Of a stretch of 64,000 nt of DNA, positions 52,096-60,606 are shown in pieces; within the stretch, counting starts at the first letter, position 1; each line of letters opens with the position of its first letter. Made by a program: the position numbers and the translations under genes. Under the pieces are notes generated by a model. That model saw only the letters and a program-made list of their open reading frames with translations, made no database searches and was not told the DNA's origin. Location of the stretch: NCBI GenBank assembly GCA_004557075.1, contig SFEX01000005.1, positions 1-64,000 on the forward strand, read 5' to 3'. The DNA is from Clostridiales bacterium (GTDB taxonomy: Bacteria; Bacillota; Clostridia; Oscillospirales; Oscillospiraceae).

Positions 52096-53172
52096 TCAGC
52101 CGGCTTCGGCGAGCCTGACCTTCAACTGAACGGGGTTGTGGTCGGAGAACTCAAATCCGGCATCGATCGTGTTGACCGAAATAAACTCGACATTGGGGGA
52201 GATAATAAAGCCGTCGATTATGTAATACTGGGTGTGCTCGGCGTCTTCAGGATTGAACGGCTGATTGAGGAGACGGCAGCTCGGAACATTGAGGTCATAT
52301 GCCATCTTCCAGCCCTCAGGCATGATATCCTCGGTGATCGTGCCGGGGGTCCAGAGATCCGGGTTGAGCGTCGGATACTTATCGAGGCCGCCGGGGAAGG
52401 TCTGGTTGAAGTCGCCTCCGGCTATGACATAATTGCCCTTTTCGTATTCGGACTGAATAAATTCACGAAGCTGCTTTGTCTGGGCAATTTTGCCCTCTCC
52501 GTCGTCATACGCCTCAAGATGGAGGTTGACGATCACAAGCTTTTTATCGCTGCAGTCTATGGGAAGATAGCTGACAAGCAGGCAGCGCTTGAGGTTTGCG
52601 GTGCTCACGGGCCAGTCAAACGGGCAAGGCAGAGAGATGCGGTCGGCCGAATCTATGCTGTATGCCGTGTTTGTCAGTACGCCGCTGTTGACCTTGCCGA
52701 TAGGCGGCAGGGGATAGGGAACAAAGGAGCAGGAGTAATTGAGCGCATATGTGCTGTTGTATATGCCGAGATATTCCCTTGCGTTTATCCCGTAGGTACG
52801 GGAGGAATCGAGATCGACCTCCTGAAGCATATAGATATCAGCCTTGTTTTCATCGCTGTAGAGCTGATTATATATCCCGAGGAGATTCGCGGTAACGCCG
52901 TCCTTGTCGTATGAGGAGACATTTTTTCCGCCGTCCATGAAGAAATCAGCGTCCTTGCCAAGCCCAGCGTAGCCGGTGTTCCAGCTTATAATGGTAAGCT
53001 TCTGACCGAGCGAAGGCGATGAACTGTCCTCTTTGGAATTGGTTTCAATATTAACGTCAGTGACATCGGCGGGATTAAACTCGGTTACGGATAGCCAGAT
53101 AATAAGACCGGCGGCGAGAACGAGAATGACGCCGAGAATAATAAGTACGATTTTTAGGATCTTCTTTGCCAT
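52096..53172 (-). CDS. Endonuclease/exonuclease/phosphatase (EEP) family protein
   Basis: A 358-aa protein with one N-terminal helix and an EEP domain: ISWNTGYAGLG, LQEVD (metal-binding Glu), VIAGGDFNQTFPGG and SDHNPVQLKVRLA. It lies outside the membrane and may act on a phospholipid, sphingomyelin or nucleic acid. The ATG at 53172 follows GAGGTGAGG. Monocistronic. Confidence 0.9.
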   Translation of the reverse strand: MAKKILKIVLIILGVILVLAAGLIIWLSVTEFNPADVTDVNIETNSKEDSSSPSLGQKLTIISWNTGYAGLGKDADFFMDGGKNVSSYDKDGVTANLLGIYNQLYSDENKADIYMLQEVDLDSSRTYGINAREYLGIYNSTYALNYSCSFVPYPLPPIGKVNSGVLTNTAYSIDSADRISLPCPFDWPVSTANLKRCLLVSYLPIDCSDKKLVIVNLHLEAYDDGEGKIAQTKQLREFIQSEYEKGNYVIAGGDFNQTFPGGLDKYPTLNPDLWTPGTITEDIMPEGWKMAYDLNVPSCRLLNQPFNPEDAEHTQYYIIDGFIISPNVEFISVNTIDAGFEFSDHNPVQLKVRLAEAG

Positions 53173-53348
53173 TTTAAACCTCACCTCAATTTGTGTTATT
53201 TTACATATTAACACAGCGGCACATTCTATTCAAGATTTTTTGCGTATCAATTGTGCAATTGGATGAAAAAAGGCTTTTGAGCTTGCTATGGCGAGACTTT
53301 TGGCGTATACTCTAATATGCTTAAAAATCACAATGTATGGAGACTGAA

Positions 53349-54590
53349 ATGAGCTACAACATCATAAGAAACAGCGACCCTGAGCTTTACGGAGCCATGG
53401 AGAAGGAACTGCAGCGCCAGCGCGATCACATTGAGCTTATCGCATCGGAAAACTTCACAAGTCCTGCGGTCATGGCGGCTGTCGGCAGCCATTTGACAAA
53501 TAAATATGCTGAGGGCTACCCCGGCGCAAGGTATTACGGCGGCTGCGAGTATGTTGACGTCGTCGAGCAGCTTGCTATTGACAGAGCAAAGGAGCTTTTT
53601 GGCGCCGAGCACGCAAATGTCCAGCCGCATTCCGGCTCTCAGGCGAATGTTGCGGTGTATCTCGCGCTTTTGAAGCCGGGCGACACTATCCTCGGCATGG
53701 ATCTCAGCCACGGCGGTCATCTGACCCACGGTTCAAAGGCGTCGATCTCCGGCAAATACTTCAATGCTTGCTTCTACGGCGTTGACCCCAAGACAGAAAC
53801 CATCGACTATGAAAAGGCTATGCAGACGGCGGGGGAGTGCAAGCCCAAGCTTATCATCGCGGGGGCGAGCGCGTATCCGCGTTTTATAGACTTTAAGAAA
53901 ATGCGTGAGATAGCCGACGAGGTCGGTGCATATCTCATGGTCGATATGGCGCATATCGGAGGACTTGTTGCCGCCGGAGTTCATCCCAGCCCCGTTCCGT
54001 ATGCGGATATCGTCACCTGCACCACCCATAAGACTCTGCGCGGCCCGCGCGGTGCGCTTATACTCTGCAAGGACGAGCTTAAAAAGAAGATAAACAGCGG
54101 CGTTTTCCCCGGAACTCAGGGCGGCCCGCTCATGCACGTTATCGCGGGCAAGGCGGTTTGCTTTAAAGAGGCGATGAGCGATGACTTCAAGCAGTACCAG
54201 ACGCAGGTCGTGAAGAATGCTGCGGTCCTTGCCGATACGCTTCGCGCCGGAGGCATACGCCTTGTGTCCGGCGGAACGGACAACCACCTCATGCTTGCTG
54301 ATACAATGACGCTCGGTCGCACGGGCATGGAGGTTCAGGAGCTTCTCGATATGGCGCATATTACCGCGAACAAGAACGCCATACCCTTTGATACGCAGCC
54401 TGTAAAGCTCACAAGCGGCATGCGCTTCGGCACTCCCGCCGTGACTACCCGCGGCATGAAGGAAGATGAGATGAAGGAGATCGGCGGCATGATAGTTCGC
54501 CTGATAAGCGAGGGCGAGGGTGCTGTCGATGATGTAAAACAGCAGGTCATAGCGCTTTGCGAGCGCTTCCCGCTTTACCCTGAAATGTGA
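53349..54590 (+). CDS. glyA: Serine hydroxymethyltransferase
   Basis: A 413-aa PLP enzyme that makes glycine and 5,10-methylene-THF from serine. The start [20 protein letters not shown], the [19 protein letters not shown] box and the PLP-lysine motif in [13 protein letters not shown] are all present. GGAG lies before the ATG at 53349; an ATG four codons upstream overlaps the RBS. A strong terminator follows. Confidence 0.97.
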   Translation: MSYNIIRNSDPELYGAMEKELQRQRDHIELIASENFTSPAVMAAVGSHLTNKYAEGYPGARYYGGCEYVDVVEQLAIDRAKELFGAEHANVQPHSGSQANVAVYLALLKPGDTILGMDLSHGGHLTHGSKASISGKYFNACFYGVDPKTETIDYEKAMQTAGECKPKLIIAGASAYPRFIDFKKMREIADEVGAYLMVDMAHIGGLVAAGVHPSPVPYADIVTCTTHKTLRGPRGALILCKDELKKKINSGVFPGTQGGPLMHVIAGKAVCFKEAMSDDFKQYQTQVVKNAAVLADTLRAGGIRLVSGGTDNHLMLADTMTLGRTGMEVQELLDMAHITANKNAIPFDTQPVKLTSGMRFGTPAVTTRGMKEDEMKEIGGMIVRLISEGEGAVDDVKQQVIALCERFPLYPEM

Positions 54591-54598
54591 TGATATAT

Positions 54599-54628
54599 AA
54601 AAAACAGCCCCATCGGGGCTGTTTTTTT
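54599..54628. terminator. Bidirectional terminator after glyA
   Basis: Same sequence as the tuf terminator: ACAGCCCC-ATC-GGGGCTGT flanked by A and T runs. It also stops ridA from the other strand. Confidence 0.9.
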
Positions 54629-54637
54629 GTTGCGAAC

Positions 54638-55009
54638 TTAAAGCTCTGCTATGACCTCGCACTCAACGAGCCCGTCTTTCGGCAGACGGGCGACCTCGAC
54701 GCAGGAGCGGGCGGGGAATGGCTCTGTGAAATACTGTGCGTACACGGCGTTGACTGCGCCGAAATCATCCATGTTCTTGATGAAAACGGTGGTCTTCACT
54801 ACCTTTGACATATCGGAGCCTGCGGCCTTGAGCACTGCGGCGAGATTTTTAAATGCCTGATGAGCCTGAGCCTCAACGCCTTCGAGAAGAGCGCCGGTTG
54901 CGGGATCAATGCCAAGCTGTCCCGATGTGTAGACCATGCTTCCGACTACCTGAGCCTGAGAGTAAGGGCCTAATGCGGCGGGTGCGTTTGTTGTGGATAC
55001 GAGTTTCAT
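54638..55009 (-). CDS. ridA: RidA-family enamine/imine deaminase
   Basis: A 123-aa YjgF/RidA protein. The N-terminal APAALGPYSQAQVVG, GQLGIDPATG and the C-terminal PARSCVEVARLP (with the catalytic Arg) are typical. It hydrolyses 2-aminoacrylate/2-aminocrotonate formed by PLP dehydratases. It lies 16 bases after the threonine dehydratase gene, which makes those intermediates. Functional link known from other bacteria. Confidence 0.94.
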   Translation of the reverse strand: MKLVSTTNAPAALGPYSQAQVVGSMVYTSGQLGIDPATGALLEGVEAQAHQAFKNLAAVLKAAGSDMSKVVKTTVFIKNMDDFGAVNAVYAQYFTEPFPARSCVEVARLPKDGLVECEVIAEL

Positions 55010-55025
55010 GATAGTTCCTCCTGCT

Positions 55026-56234
55026 TTAATGAATGTTTAATTGATAACCTTTGTTTTTCAGCTCGGCAACAACATTTTTGCCGTGAGCCTCGCCGCCGAC
55101 CTCGCAGGCTATGTGGACGTTCGTCTCATTGGGGTTAAGTCCCGCACTGAGCCTGTCGTGCTCGACCGAAAGAATGTTTGCACCGAGAGCGGCAACGTCG
55201 TTGAGCAGTCCGCCGAGGCTGCCCGGCTTATCGAGCAGCGTTACGGTGAATTTCAGTCTGCGGTGTCTTGAAACAAGACCCTGCTCGATGATGCACTGGA
55301 TGAAGCTTACGTCAATGTTGCCGCCGGAGAGCAGGCACACGGCCTTTTTGCCCTTGACATCGACCTTGCCGTTCAGAACGGCTGCAACCGGGGTTGCGCC
55401 GGAGGGCTCGACGATCTGCTTGCAGCGCTCCATGAGCATGAGTATCGCGTCGGATATCTCCATATCGCTGACTGTCACAACATCGTCAACATAGCGGTTT
55501 ATAAGCTCGACCGTAATATCTCCGGGAGCCTTGACGGCAATGCCGTCGGCGATAGTGGACACAGTATCGGTACTTATGTACCTTTTCTCCCGGAATGACT
55601 GTGCTATAGCGTTCGCGCCCTCTGCCTGAACTCCGACGATGCGTATGCGGGGGTTAATCTGCTTTATGCAGGCGGCGACACCCGCGAGCAGTCCGCCGCC
55701 TCCGGCAGGAACAATTACGACGTCCACAGTGGGAAGATCGCTTAATATCTCCAGGCCGAGAGTACCCTGACCGGCTATGACCTCAAGGTCGTTGTAAGGA
55801 TGCAGGAAGGTCGCGCCCTCAGCTTCGCATATCTCGCAGGCTTTGGCGTATGCGTCGTCGTAGCAGTCGCCGCTGAGTACCACATTTGCGCCGTAGCCCT
55901 GAGTGGCCTGAACCTTGGCGATGGGCGCGGTCGCGGGCATTGCGATGGTTGCTGGAATGCCGAAATTTTTTGCGGCGAATGCGACGCCCTGTGCGTGATT
56001 GCCGGCCGAGGACGCGACAACGCTTTTGACCTCGCCGCGCTCCACGAGAGCCGCGATCTTGTTGCTTGCGCCCCTTATCTTAAAGGAGCCGGTCTTTTGC
56101 CTGTTTTCGCATTTGAGATATATCTGCCCGCCGGTCATTGCCGAGAAGGTAGACGACATATCAAGCTCTGTGTGATGCAAAACCGGCTTTAGCCGCTGAG
56201 CGGCAAACTCTATTTCCTGAAGCTTCAGTTCCAC
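55026..56234 (-). CDS. ilvA: Threonine ammonia-lyase with ACT domain
   Basis: A 402-aa PLP enzyme that converts threonine to 2-oxobutanoate (isoleucine synthesis or catabolism). The PLP Lys is in KTGSFKIRGA (Lys 52) and the glycine-rich loop is PAGGGGLLAGV. The C-terminal ACT domain (LKFTVTLLDKPGSLGGLLND) points to a TdcB/IlvA type with allosteric control. It starts with GTG at 56234 behind a GAGGTG site. Confidence 0.93.
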   Translation of the reverse strand: MELKLQEIEFAAQRLKPVLHHTELDMSSTFSAMTGGQIYLKCENRQKTGSFKIRGASNKIAALVERGEVKSVVASSAGNHAQGVAFAAKNFGIPATIAMPATAPIAKVQATQGYGANVVLSGDCYDDAYAKACEICEAEGATFLHPYNDLEVIAGQGTLGLEILSDLPTVDVVIVPAGGGGLLAGVAACIKQINPRIRIVGVQAEGANAIAQSFREKRYISTDTVSTIADGIAVKAPGDITVELINRYVDDVVTVSDMEISDAILMLMERCKQIVEPSGATPVAAVLNGKVDVKGKKAVCLLSGGNIDVSFIQCIIEQGLVSRHRRLKFTVTLLDKPGSLGGLLNDVAALGANILSVEHDRLSAGLNPNETNVHIACEVGGEAHGKNVVAELKNKGYQLNIH

Positions 56235-56273
56235 GATAATACACCTCGTATATTAAAATTTTTGCTTAGGATT

Positions 56274-56302
56274 ATTTTACCCCGATTGCATCGTCTATTC
56301 AA
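56274..56302 (-). promoter_or_regulatory. Promoter of ilvA-ridA
   Basis: Minus strand: TTGAAT, 17 bases, TAAAAT, 40 bases before the ilvA start. Confidence 0.65.
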
Positions 56303-56314
56303 TAGTATAGTTGA

Positions 56315-56373
56315 AAAAATGTCTTTATGGGAGCAACAAAATTGAGCGCTGTTCACCCCATAAAGACATTTTT
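56315..56373. terminator. Inverted repeat, probable bidirectional terminator
   Basis: AAAAATGTCTTTATGGG faces CCCATAAAGACATTTTT, 17 bp, over a 25-base loop. It lies between the ilvA promoter and the downstream end of the 62-aa gene. Confidence 0.7.
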
Positions 56374-56398
56374 CTTTCAGAACCGTACAACGAGCCTG

Positions 56399-56587
56399 TC
56401 AGCCGATAGCAGAGATACCGTCAACATAGCTTTTCATCTCGCTGCGGCTTTTTACTCCCTTGCAGCCGTCGATCACCTTTTGCTGTCCTGCCTCGTCCAG
56501 CGCCGAAAAGTAAAAGAAGGCGTCGGCGTTCTGCATCAGAGCCATTCCGAGGCCGAGCGGAATATCACTGCCGTTTTTCGCGTTCAT
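56399..56587 (-). CDS. Conserved 62-aa small protein
   Basis: MNAKNGSDIPLGLGMALMQN starts a 62-aa protein with GAGGTGA nine bases before the ATG. The rest (YFSALDEAGQQKVIDGCKGV, then SRSEMKSYVDGIS) is mostly helical. Short proteins with this 'IPLGLGMALAQN' pattern are frequent in Clostridia and uncharacterised. It follows the large lipoprotein gene by 79 bases. Confidence 0.7.
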   Translation of the reverse strand: MNAKNGSDIPLGLGMALMQNADAFFYFSALDEAGQQKVIDGCKGVKSRSEMKSYVDGISAIG

Positions 56588-56666
56588 AGTAATCACCTCA
56601 ACGCTATTTTTAACAAAAGAAATAAAAATATGCGGCGTCACTGACGCCGCATAAAGCTGCTTGAAA

Positions 56667-58775
56667 TTAATTTTTGTATGGCAGGGAATTGAAATAGCTT
56701 GTATCGGGCTGCCCTGCGATAGTCCATCCGCTGCCGTCGTGGGCAATGGAGATAGCGCCGGTAAAGCCGCCGTCGGTGACGAAGTTAATGACGGAGCTGC
56801 CGTCGGTCGAGGTGAAGCGGAGCTTTGTTCCAGACTGAAGAATGCTGCCGCTTGTAAGCGTTATGCCCTTTGAGGTCGTGACGAAAACGCCGTCGTTATC
56901 GAAAACAAGTTCTCCTTCGTCCTTCGTGTAGGCACCGCCACTCAGAGTATAGCTGCTTGAGACCTTATAAGTGCCGAGAATATTTACCTCCGTGTCAAGC
57001 AGCAGCTTACCGTCGGAAAATTCCTTTATGCCTCCGTCAAGAACCGTGGCCGACAGAGGCTCTGCCGCGTCGCTATTGTATATGAAAGCATTTGTAACAG
57101 CTTTTCCGTCGGCGTCAGGGCCGCAATAGTAAATTTCCATGCTGCCGTCGCCGTCAAGGTCGTAAAGCCTAAGGCTTGTTGCCGAGCTGAGAGGGCTTAT
57201 GCTGTTTGCTGCCTCATAGGATACACCGTTTGACTCAACGACAACGAACATACCGTTATCTTTGGCAGAGAGGTCTATCGTCTCATCCTTGCCGTCGCCG
57301 TCAAGGTCAGTGGAGTAGGGGAGACGGTCTGTGATTATCTTACCGTTTTTCGCGTTGGGGTCGGTTACTTTCAAATCGCCGTTTTCATCGAGAGAAAGAA
57401 GCCTCTCTTCGACGCTTCCGTCGCTGAGAGCAAAGCGTATAATCATGCCCGGCTCAGTGCTGGAAAGCTCGGCGTTTATTGCAAGCGCAGAAGCATCGCT
57501 CATGTCGCTGCAATATACGATTTCGCGCACTAAAGTGTAGCTTCCGTTTTCGGGATGATAATTTATCGTGTAGACATTGACGTCGTATACATTGCCCTCA
57601 GCCGAAACGATAATGGACTTAATATTTTCGTCAGCGTCGCTGCCTAGCAGAGTAAAGGCGGAATTGTCCGCGTCTGCGGCAAAGACCGCGTCAACGTTGC
57701 CCTCATCGTCGCCGCTGTGCTCGGCGGGGAGAAAGCGCTCGTCAATGAGCGAGCCTATAACGTCGAATCCGACCGTGAATTCATAGAATCCGTTTGCGAT
57801 ATCCGCAATTTCGCCGGGATTTGCTATTATAACAATACCCTCGTTCGTGAGATACCAGTGCCCGTCGGAAACGAGCGAGCGCAGAGTGTCGGTATACCCC
57901 TCGGTGAAGAAAGTGTCCTTGTACTTCTCGTCCTCGTTTAATGAGACGAGGATGTTCTCGGAAACGGCGTTTACGATCTTTTCAAGGTCGTCGCCGAGGT
58001 CAGCAAGCTTTAGCTCGTCGCCGGTCTGCGCATCATAGTTGTGCCCCGTTATGGCCAGAGTGTTTGCCGTGCCGAGAGACGCTCTGTCAACCACGCGGAA
58101 GGATATGATTGCGCTGTCGGCACGCTCGGTCCTCACGGTACGGTTCATTGAAAACGGGGCGAGTCCCTCGGCTGTACCATCACCGATATTGGTAGTATAT
58201 GCTGCTTTGTTTGACGTGAGCTGCTCGCCGGTGAATATGGCGTTCAGCTCGTCAATATTGGCGTTGAGCTTATCGGCTGCTTCCGCGCGGGTAGGCATGG
58301 TGATGTGCGGCGTCATGTATGTAACGCCATCCTCGGCGGTAACATCGCTCATTTCGATAACAACATCGCCGCTGCTGCCGGCATTGGAGTTTATAATCCT
58401 GTGGTCGGCGGTCACCGTGATATCAATACGCGCGTGGTTTGAAAAGTCATCCGTGAACGACCTGACGGCTATGGTGTCAAGGTTCTCGTCATATATGCAT
58501 ATGCTGTAATCTATTTCGACAGGCTCGGAGCTGTCGGCCTTTTCGCCGGCAAAGTCAAAATGTATGACGTCTCCGACGGCGATAGCCGATTTATCCGCGT
58601 TTGAGTAGGACTCTGAGCCCTGCTCGGTGCCGCAGGATACGGTGAATACGTCGTCTGCTTCCATTGTGATATAAACGCCGCACTCGCGCTCGGCGTCTCC
58701 GTTATCTTTCTTTCCGCAGGCGCAAAGCGTAAATATAAGTATAAGTGCCATCAAAGCGGCTGTAAATCTGCGCAA
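56667..58775 (-). CDS. Large lipoprotein of unknown function
   Basis: A 702-aa protein starting at TTG 58775 behind AAGGAG. The signal MRRFTAALMALILIFTLCAC ends in a lipobox with the modified Cys at about 20. The middle (about 160-340) resembles DUF3298/DUF4163-like secreted domains (NTLAITGHNYDAQTGDELKL, ANGFYEFTVGFDV). Later parts hold Asp-rich calcium-binding VCBS/FG-GAP-like units (STDLDGDGKDETIDLSA, LRLYDLDGDGSMEIYYC). Role unknown. Confidence 0.8.
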   Translation of the reverse strand: MRRFTAALMALILIFTLCACGKKDNGDAERECGVYITMEADDVFTVSCGTEQGSESYSNADKSAIAVGDVIHFDFAGEKADSSEPVEIDYSICIYDENLDTIAVRSFTDDFSNHARIDITVTADHRIINSNAGSSGDVVIEMSDVTAEDGVTYMTPHITMPTRAEAADKLNANIDELNAIFTGEQLTSNKAAYTTNIGDGTAEGLAPFSMNRTVRTERADSAIISFRVVDRASLGTANTLAITGHNYDAQTGDELKLADLGDDLEKIVNAVSENILVSLNEDEKYKDTFFTEGYTDTLRSLVSDGHWYLTNEGIVIIANPGEIADIANGFYEFTVGFDVIGSLIDERFLPAEHSGDDEGNVDAVFAADADNSAFTLLGSDADENIKSIIVSAEGNVYDVNVYTINYHPENGSYTLVREIVYCSDMSDASALAINAELSSTEPGMIIRFALSDGSVEERLLSLDENGDLKVTDPNAKNGKIITDRLPYSTDLDGDGKDETIDLSAKDNGMFVVVESNGVSYEAANSISPLSSATSLRLYDLDGDGSMEIYYCGPDADGKAVTNAFIYNSDAAEPLSATVLDGGIKEFSDGKLLLDTEVNILGTYKVSSSYTLSGGAYTKDEGELVFDNDGVFVTTSKGITLTSGSILQSGTKLRFTSTDGSSVINFVTDGGFTGAISIAHDGSGWTIAGQPDTSYFNSLPYKN

Positions 58776-58883
58776 AAAACCATCTCCTTAGGTTTATCAT
58801 TAATAAAAGAAATTATACCACGGTATGTCCAACAAATCCATAGTTGACATCAAAACTTAATAGAACGGAAACATTTAAATAAA

Positions 58884-58915
58884 AATTTCCCCGCTTCAGA
58901 CGAAGCGGGGAAATT
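58884..58915 (-). terminator. Terminator of the hydrogenase operon
   Basis: AATTTCCCCGCTTC pairs with GAAGCGGGGAAATT around four bases, with T-rich flank on the minus strand. It lies 10 bases beyond the hydA stop. Confidence 0.8.
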
Positions 58916-58925
58916 AATAATCTGA

Positions 58926-60602
58926 TTAATGGTTGTGATCGGGGTAGTGGATATGGAGCAGATCGTGGGCGCGGCCGCGAAGCAGCTTATAGATGCTGTC
59001 AAGAGCCGGGTTCTGCTCGCTTGAGCGCAGAGCGCAGTCCTCATCGGCAACGAATATGCCCTCGTTGCGAACCGCCTTTTCGCTCTGGCATGCGGGGGGC
59101 TGACCGCCGCCGCCGATGCAGCCGTTGGGGCAGGCCATAACCTCGACAAAGTGGAAGAACTCCTCGCCGCTCTCGATCTTCTCTATCAGCCTGTCTGCAT
59201 TTCCGAGACCGTTTACGACGGCAATTTTGAGAGTGAGATCACCGGCTGTGACCTCAAACGCCTTTGTGCCCTCAAGGCCGCGGACGCCGCACTCGGCAAC
59301 GCTTGCGATGGATTCCGTTGTGACAGCGCCGAGAACGTGACGGATGACAGCCTCGGTAACGCCGCCGGTAACGCCGAATATGACACCTGCGCCCGTGTAC
59401 GGTGCGAAGGGTTCGTCAGGCTCGGAGTCGGGGAGGTTTTTGAAGTAGATACCGGCCTCGGTGATCATTCTCGCCAGCTCCTGAGAGGTGAGAACAAGAT
59501 CGATGAGCCTCTCGCCGTCCTTGACAAGCTCGGGACGGGCGGCTTCCGCCTTCTTCGCGGTACAGGGCATGATTGCTACGGAATAGATCTCATCCTCAGT
59601 AAACTGCTGACGGATCAGCGCGCCGAACATCTCCATAGGCGAGCCGCAGGTGGAAACCTGAGGCATCAGGTTCGGATGCTTATTCTCAACATGCTTTATC
59701 CAGCCGGGGCAGCATGAGGTGAACATGGGGAGCTTTGCGCCGGTCTTGAGCTTTTCCATGAACTCGGCAGACTCCTCAATGATGGTGAGGTCGGCAGTCA
59801 GGGAGGTGTCAAAAACATAGTCGGCGCCGAGCATCTTGAGCGCGGTGACGATCTTGCCCATGACGGGAACGTTGCCGGGAATACCGAATTCCTGACCGAT
59901 GCCGACGCGAACAGCGGGAGCGACCTGCACGGCGACTTTCTTTGATGAGTCAAAGATCGCCTGCCACATCTCGCTGACCTGATTCTTGATAACGATAGCG
60001 CCGGTGGGGCAGACCGAGGCGCACTGGCCGCAGCCAACGCACTTGGTGTCGGCAAGCTTATTGTCAAAGCCGCAGGAGACGAAGGTCTCTATGCCGCGGT
60101 TTGCAAAGTCGATAGCGTGGATATTCTGAACCTCGGAGCACATTCTGATGCACTTGCAACAGAGAATGCACTTGGAGGGGTCGCGCACGATGGCGGGGGA
60201 GGAGTCGTCGATGGGAAGCTTGCAGTAGTCGTTCGAGAAACGTACATTGGTAACATTGTAGCGCTTTGCGTATTCCTGAAGCTTGCACTTGCCGGACTTC
60301 TCACAGGTGGTACACTCGGCTCTGTGGCCGGCCAGCAACAGCTCAAGTATCATCTGGCGATGCTTCCTGAGCTTTGCGGTGTTTGTGCGGACAACCATGC
60401 CGTCCTTGGGTACCAAGGTGCAGGCAGCCTCTATACCGCCGCGCTCATTTTCGACAACGCAGAGGCGGCAGCCGCCGTAGATGGAAAGGCTTTCACAGTA
60501 GCAGAGATTGGGAATGTCGATATGATTCTGCAATGCAACTTCGAGTACGTTGCGCGCATTTTCAAATTCACAGCTAATGCCGTCTATGACCATATGCTTC
60601 AT
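58926..60602 (-). CDS. hydA: [FeFe] hydrogenase catalytic subunit
   Basis: A 558-aa iron hydrogenase. The N-terminus has a [2Fe-2S] plant-type ferredoxin domain (CYCESLSIYGGCRLCVVE), a His-Cys3 cluster segment (GHRAECTTCEKSGKC) and two [4Fe-4S] motifs (CILCCKCIRMC, CVGCGQCASVCP). The H-cluster motifs are TSCCPGWIK (L1), MPCTAKKAEA (L2) and MACPNGCIGGGGQP (L3). AGGAGG lies nine bases before the ATG. It is the last of three genes and works with the NuoF- and NuoE-like subunits as an NAD(P)-linked or bifurcating complex. Confidence 0.96.
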   Translation of the reverse strand: MKHMVIDGISCEFENARNVLEVALQNHIDIPNLCYCESLSIYGGCRLCVVENERGGIEAACTLVPKDGMVVRTNTAKLRKHRQMILELLLAGHRAECTTCEKSGKCKLQEYAKRYNVTNVRFSNDYCKLPIDDSSPAIVRDPSKCILCCKCIRMCSEVQNIHAIDFANRGIETFVSCGFDNKLADTKCVGCGQCASVCPTGAIVIKNQVSEMWQAIFDSSKKVAVQVAPAVRVGIGQEFGIPGNVPVMGKIVTALKMLGADYVFDTSLTADLTIIEESAEFMEKLKTGAKLPMFTSCCPGWIKHVENKHPNLMPQVSTCGSPMEMFGALIRQQFTEDEIYSVAIMPCTAKKAEAARPELVKDGERLIDLVLTSQELARMITEAGIYFKNLPDSEPDEPFAPYTGAGVIFGVTGGVTEAVIRHVLGAVTTESIASVAECGVRGLEGTKAFEVTAGDLTLKIAVVNGLGNADRLIEKIESGEEFFHFVEVMACPNGCIGGGGQPPACQSEKAVRNEGIFVADEDCALRSSEQNPALDSIYKLLRGRAHDLLHIHYPDHNH

Positions 60603-60606
60603 ATCA

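Noticed and set aside
52081..52914. Plus-strand ORF of 277 codons opposite the EEP gene
   Set aside because: The minus strand carries the full EEP motif set; the plus frame is a mirror ORF.
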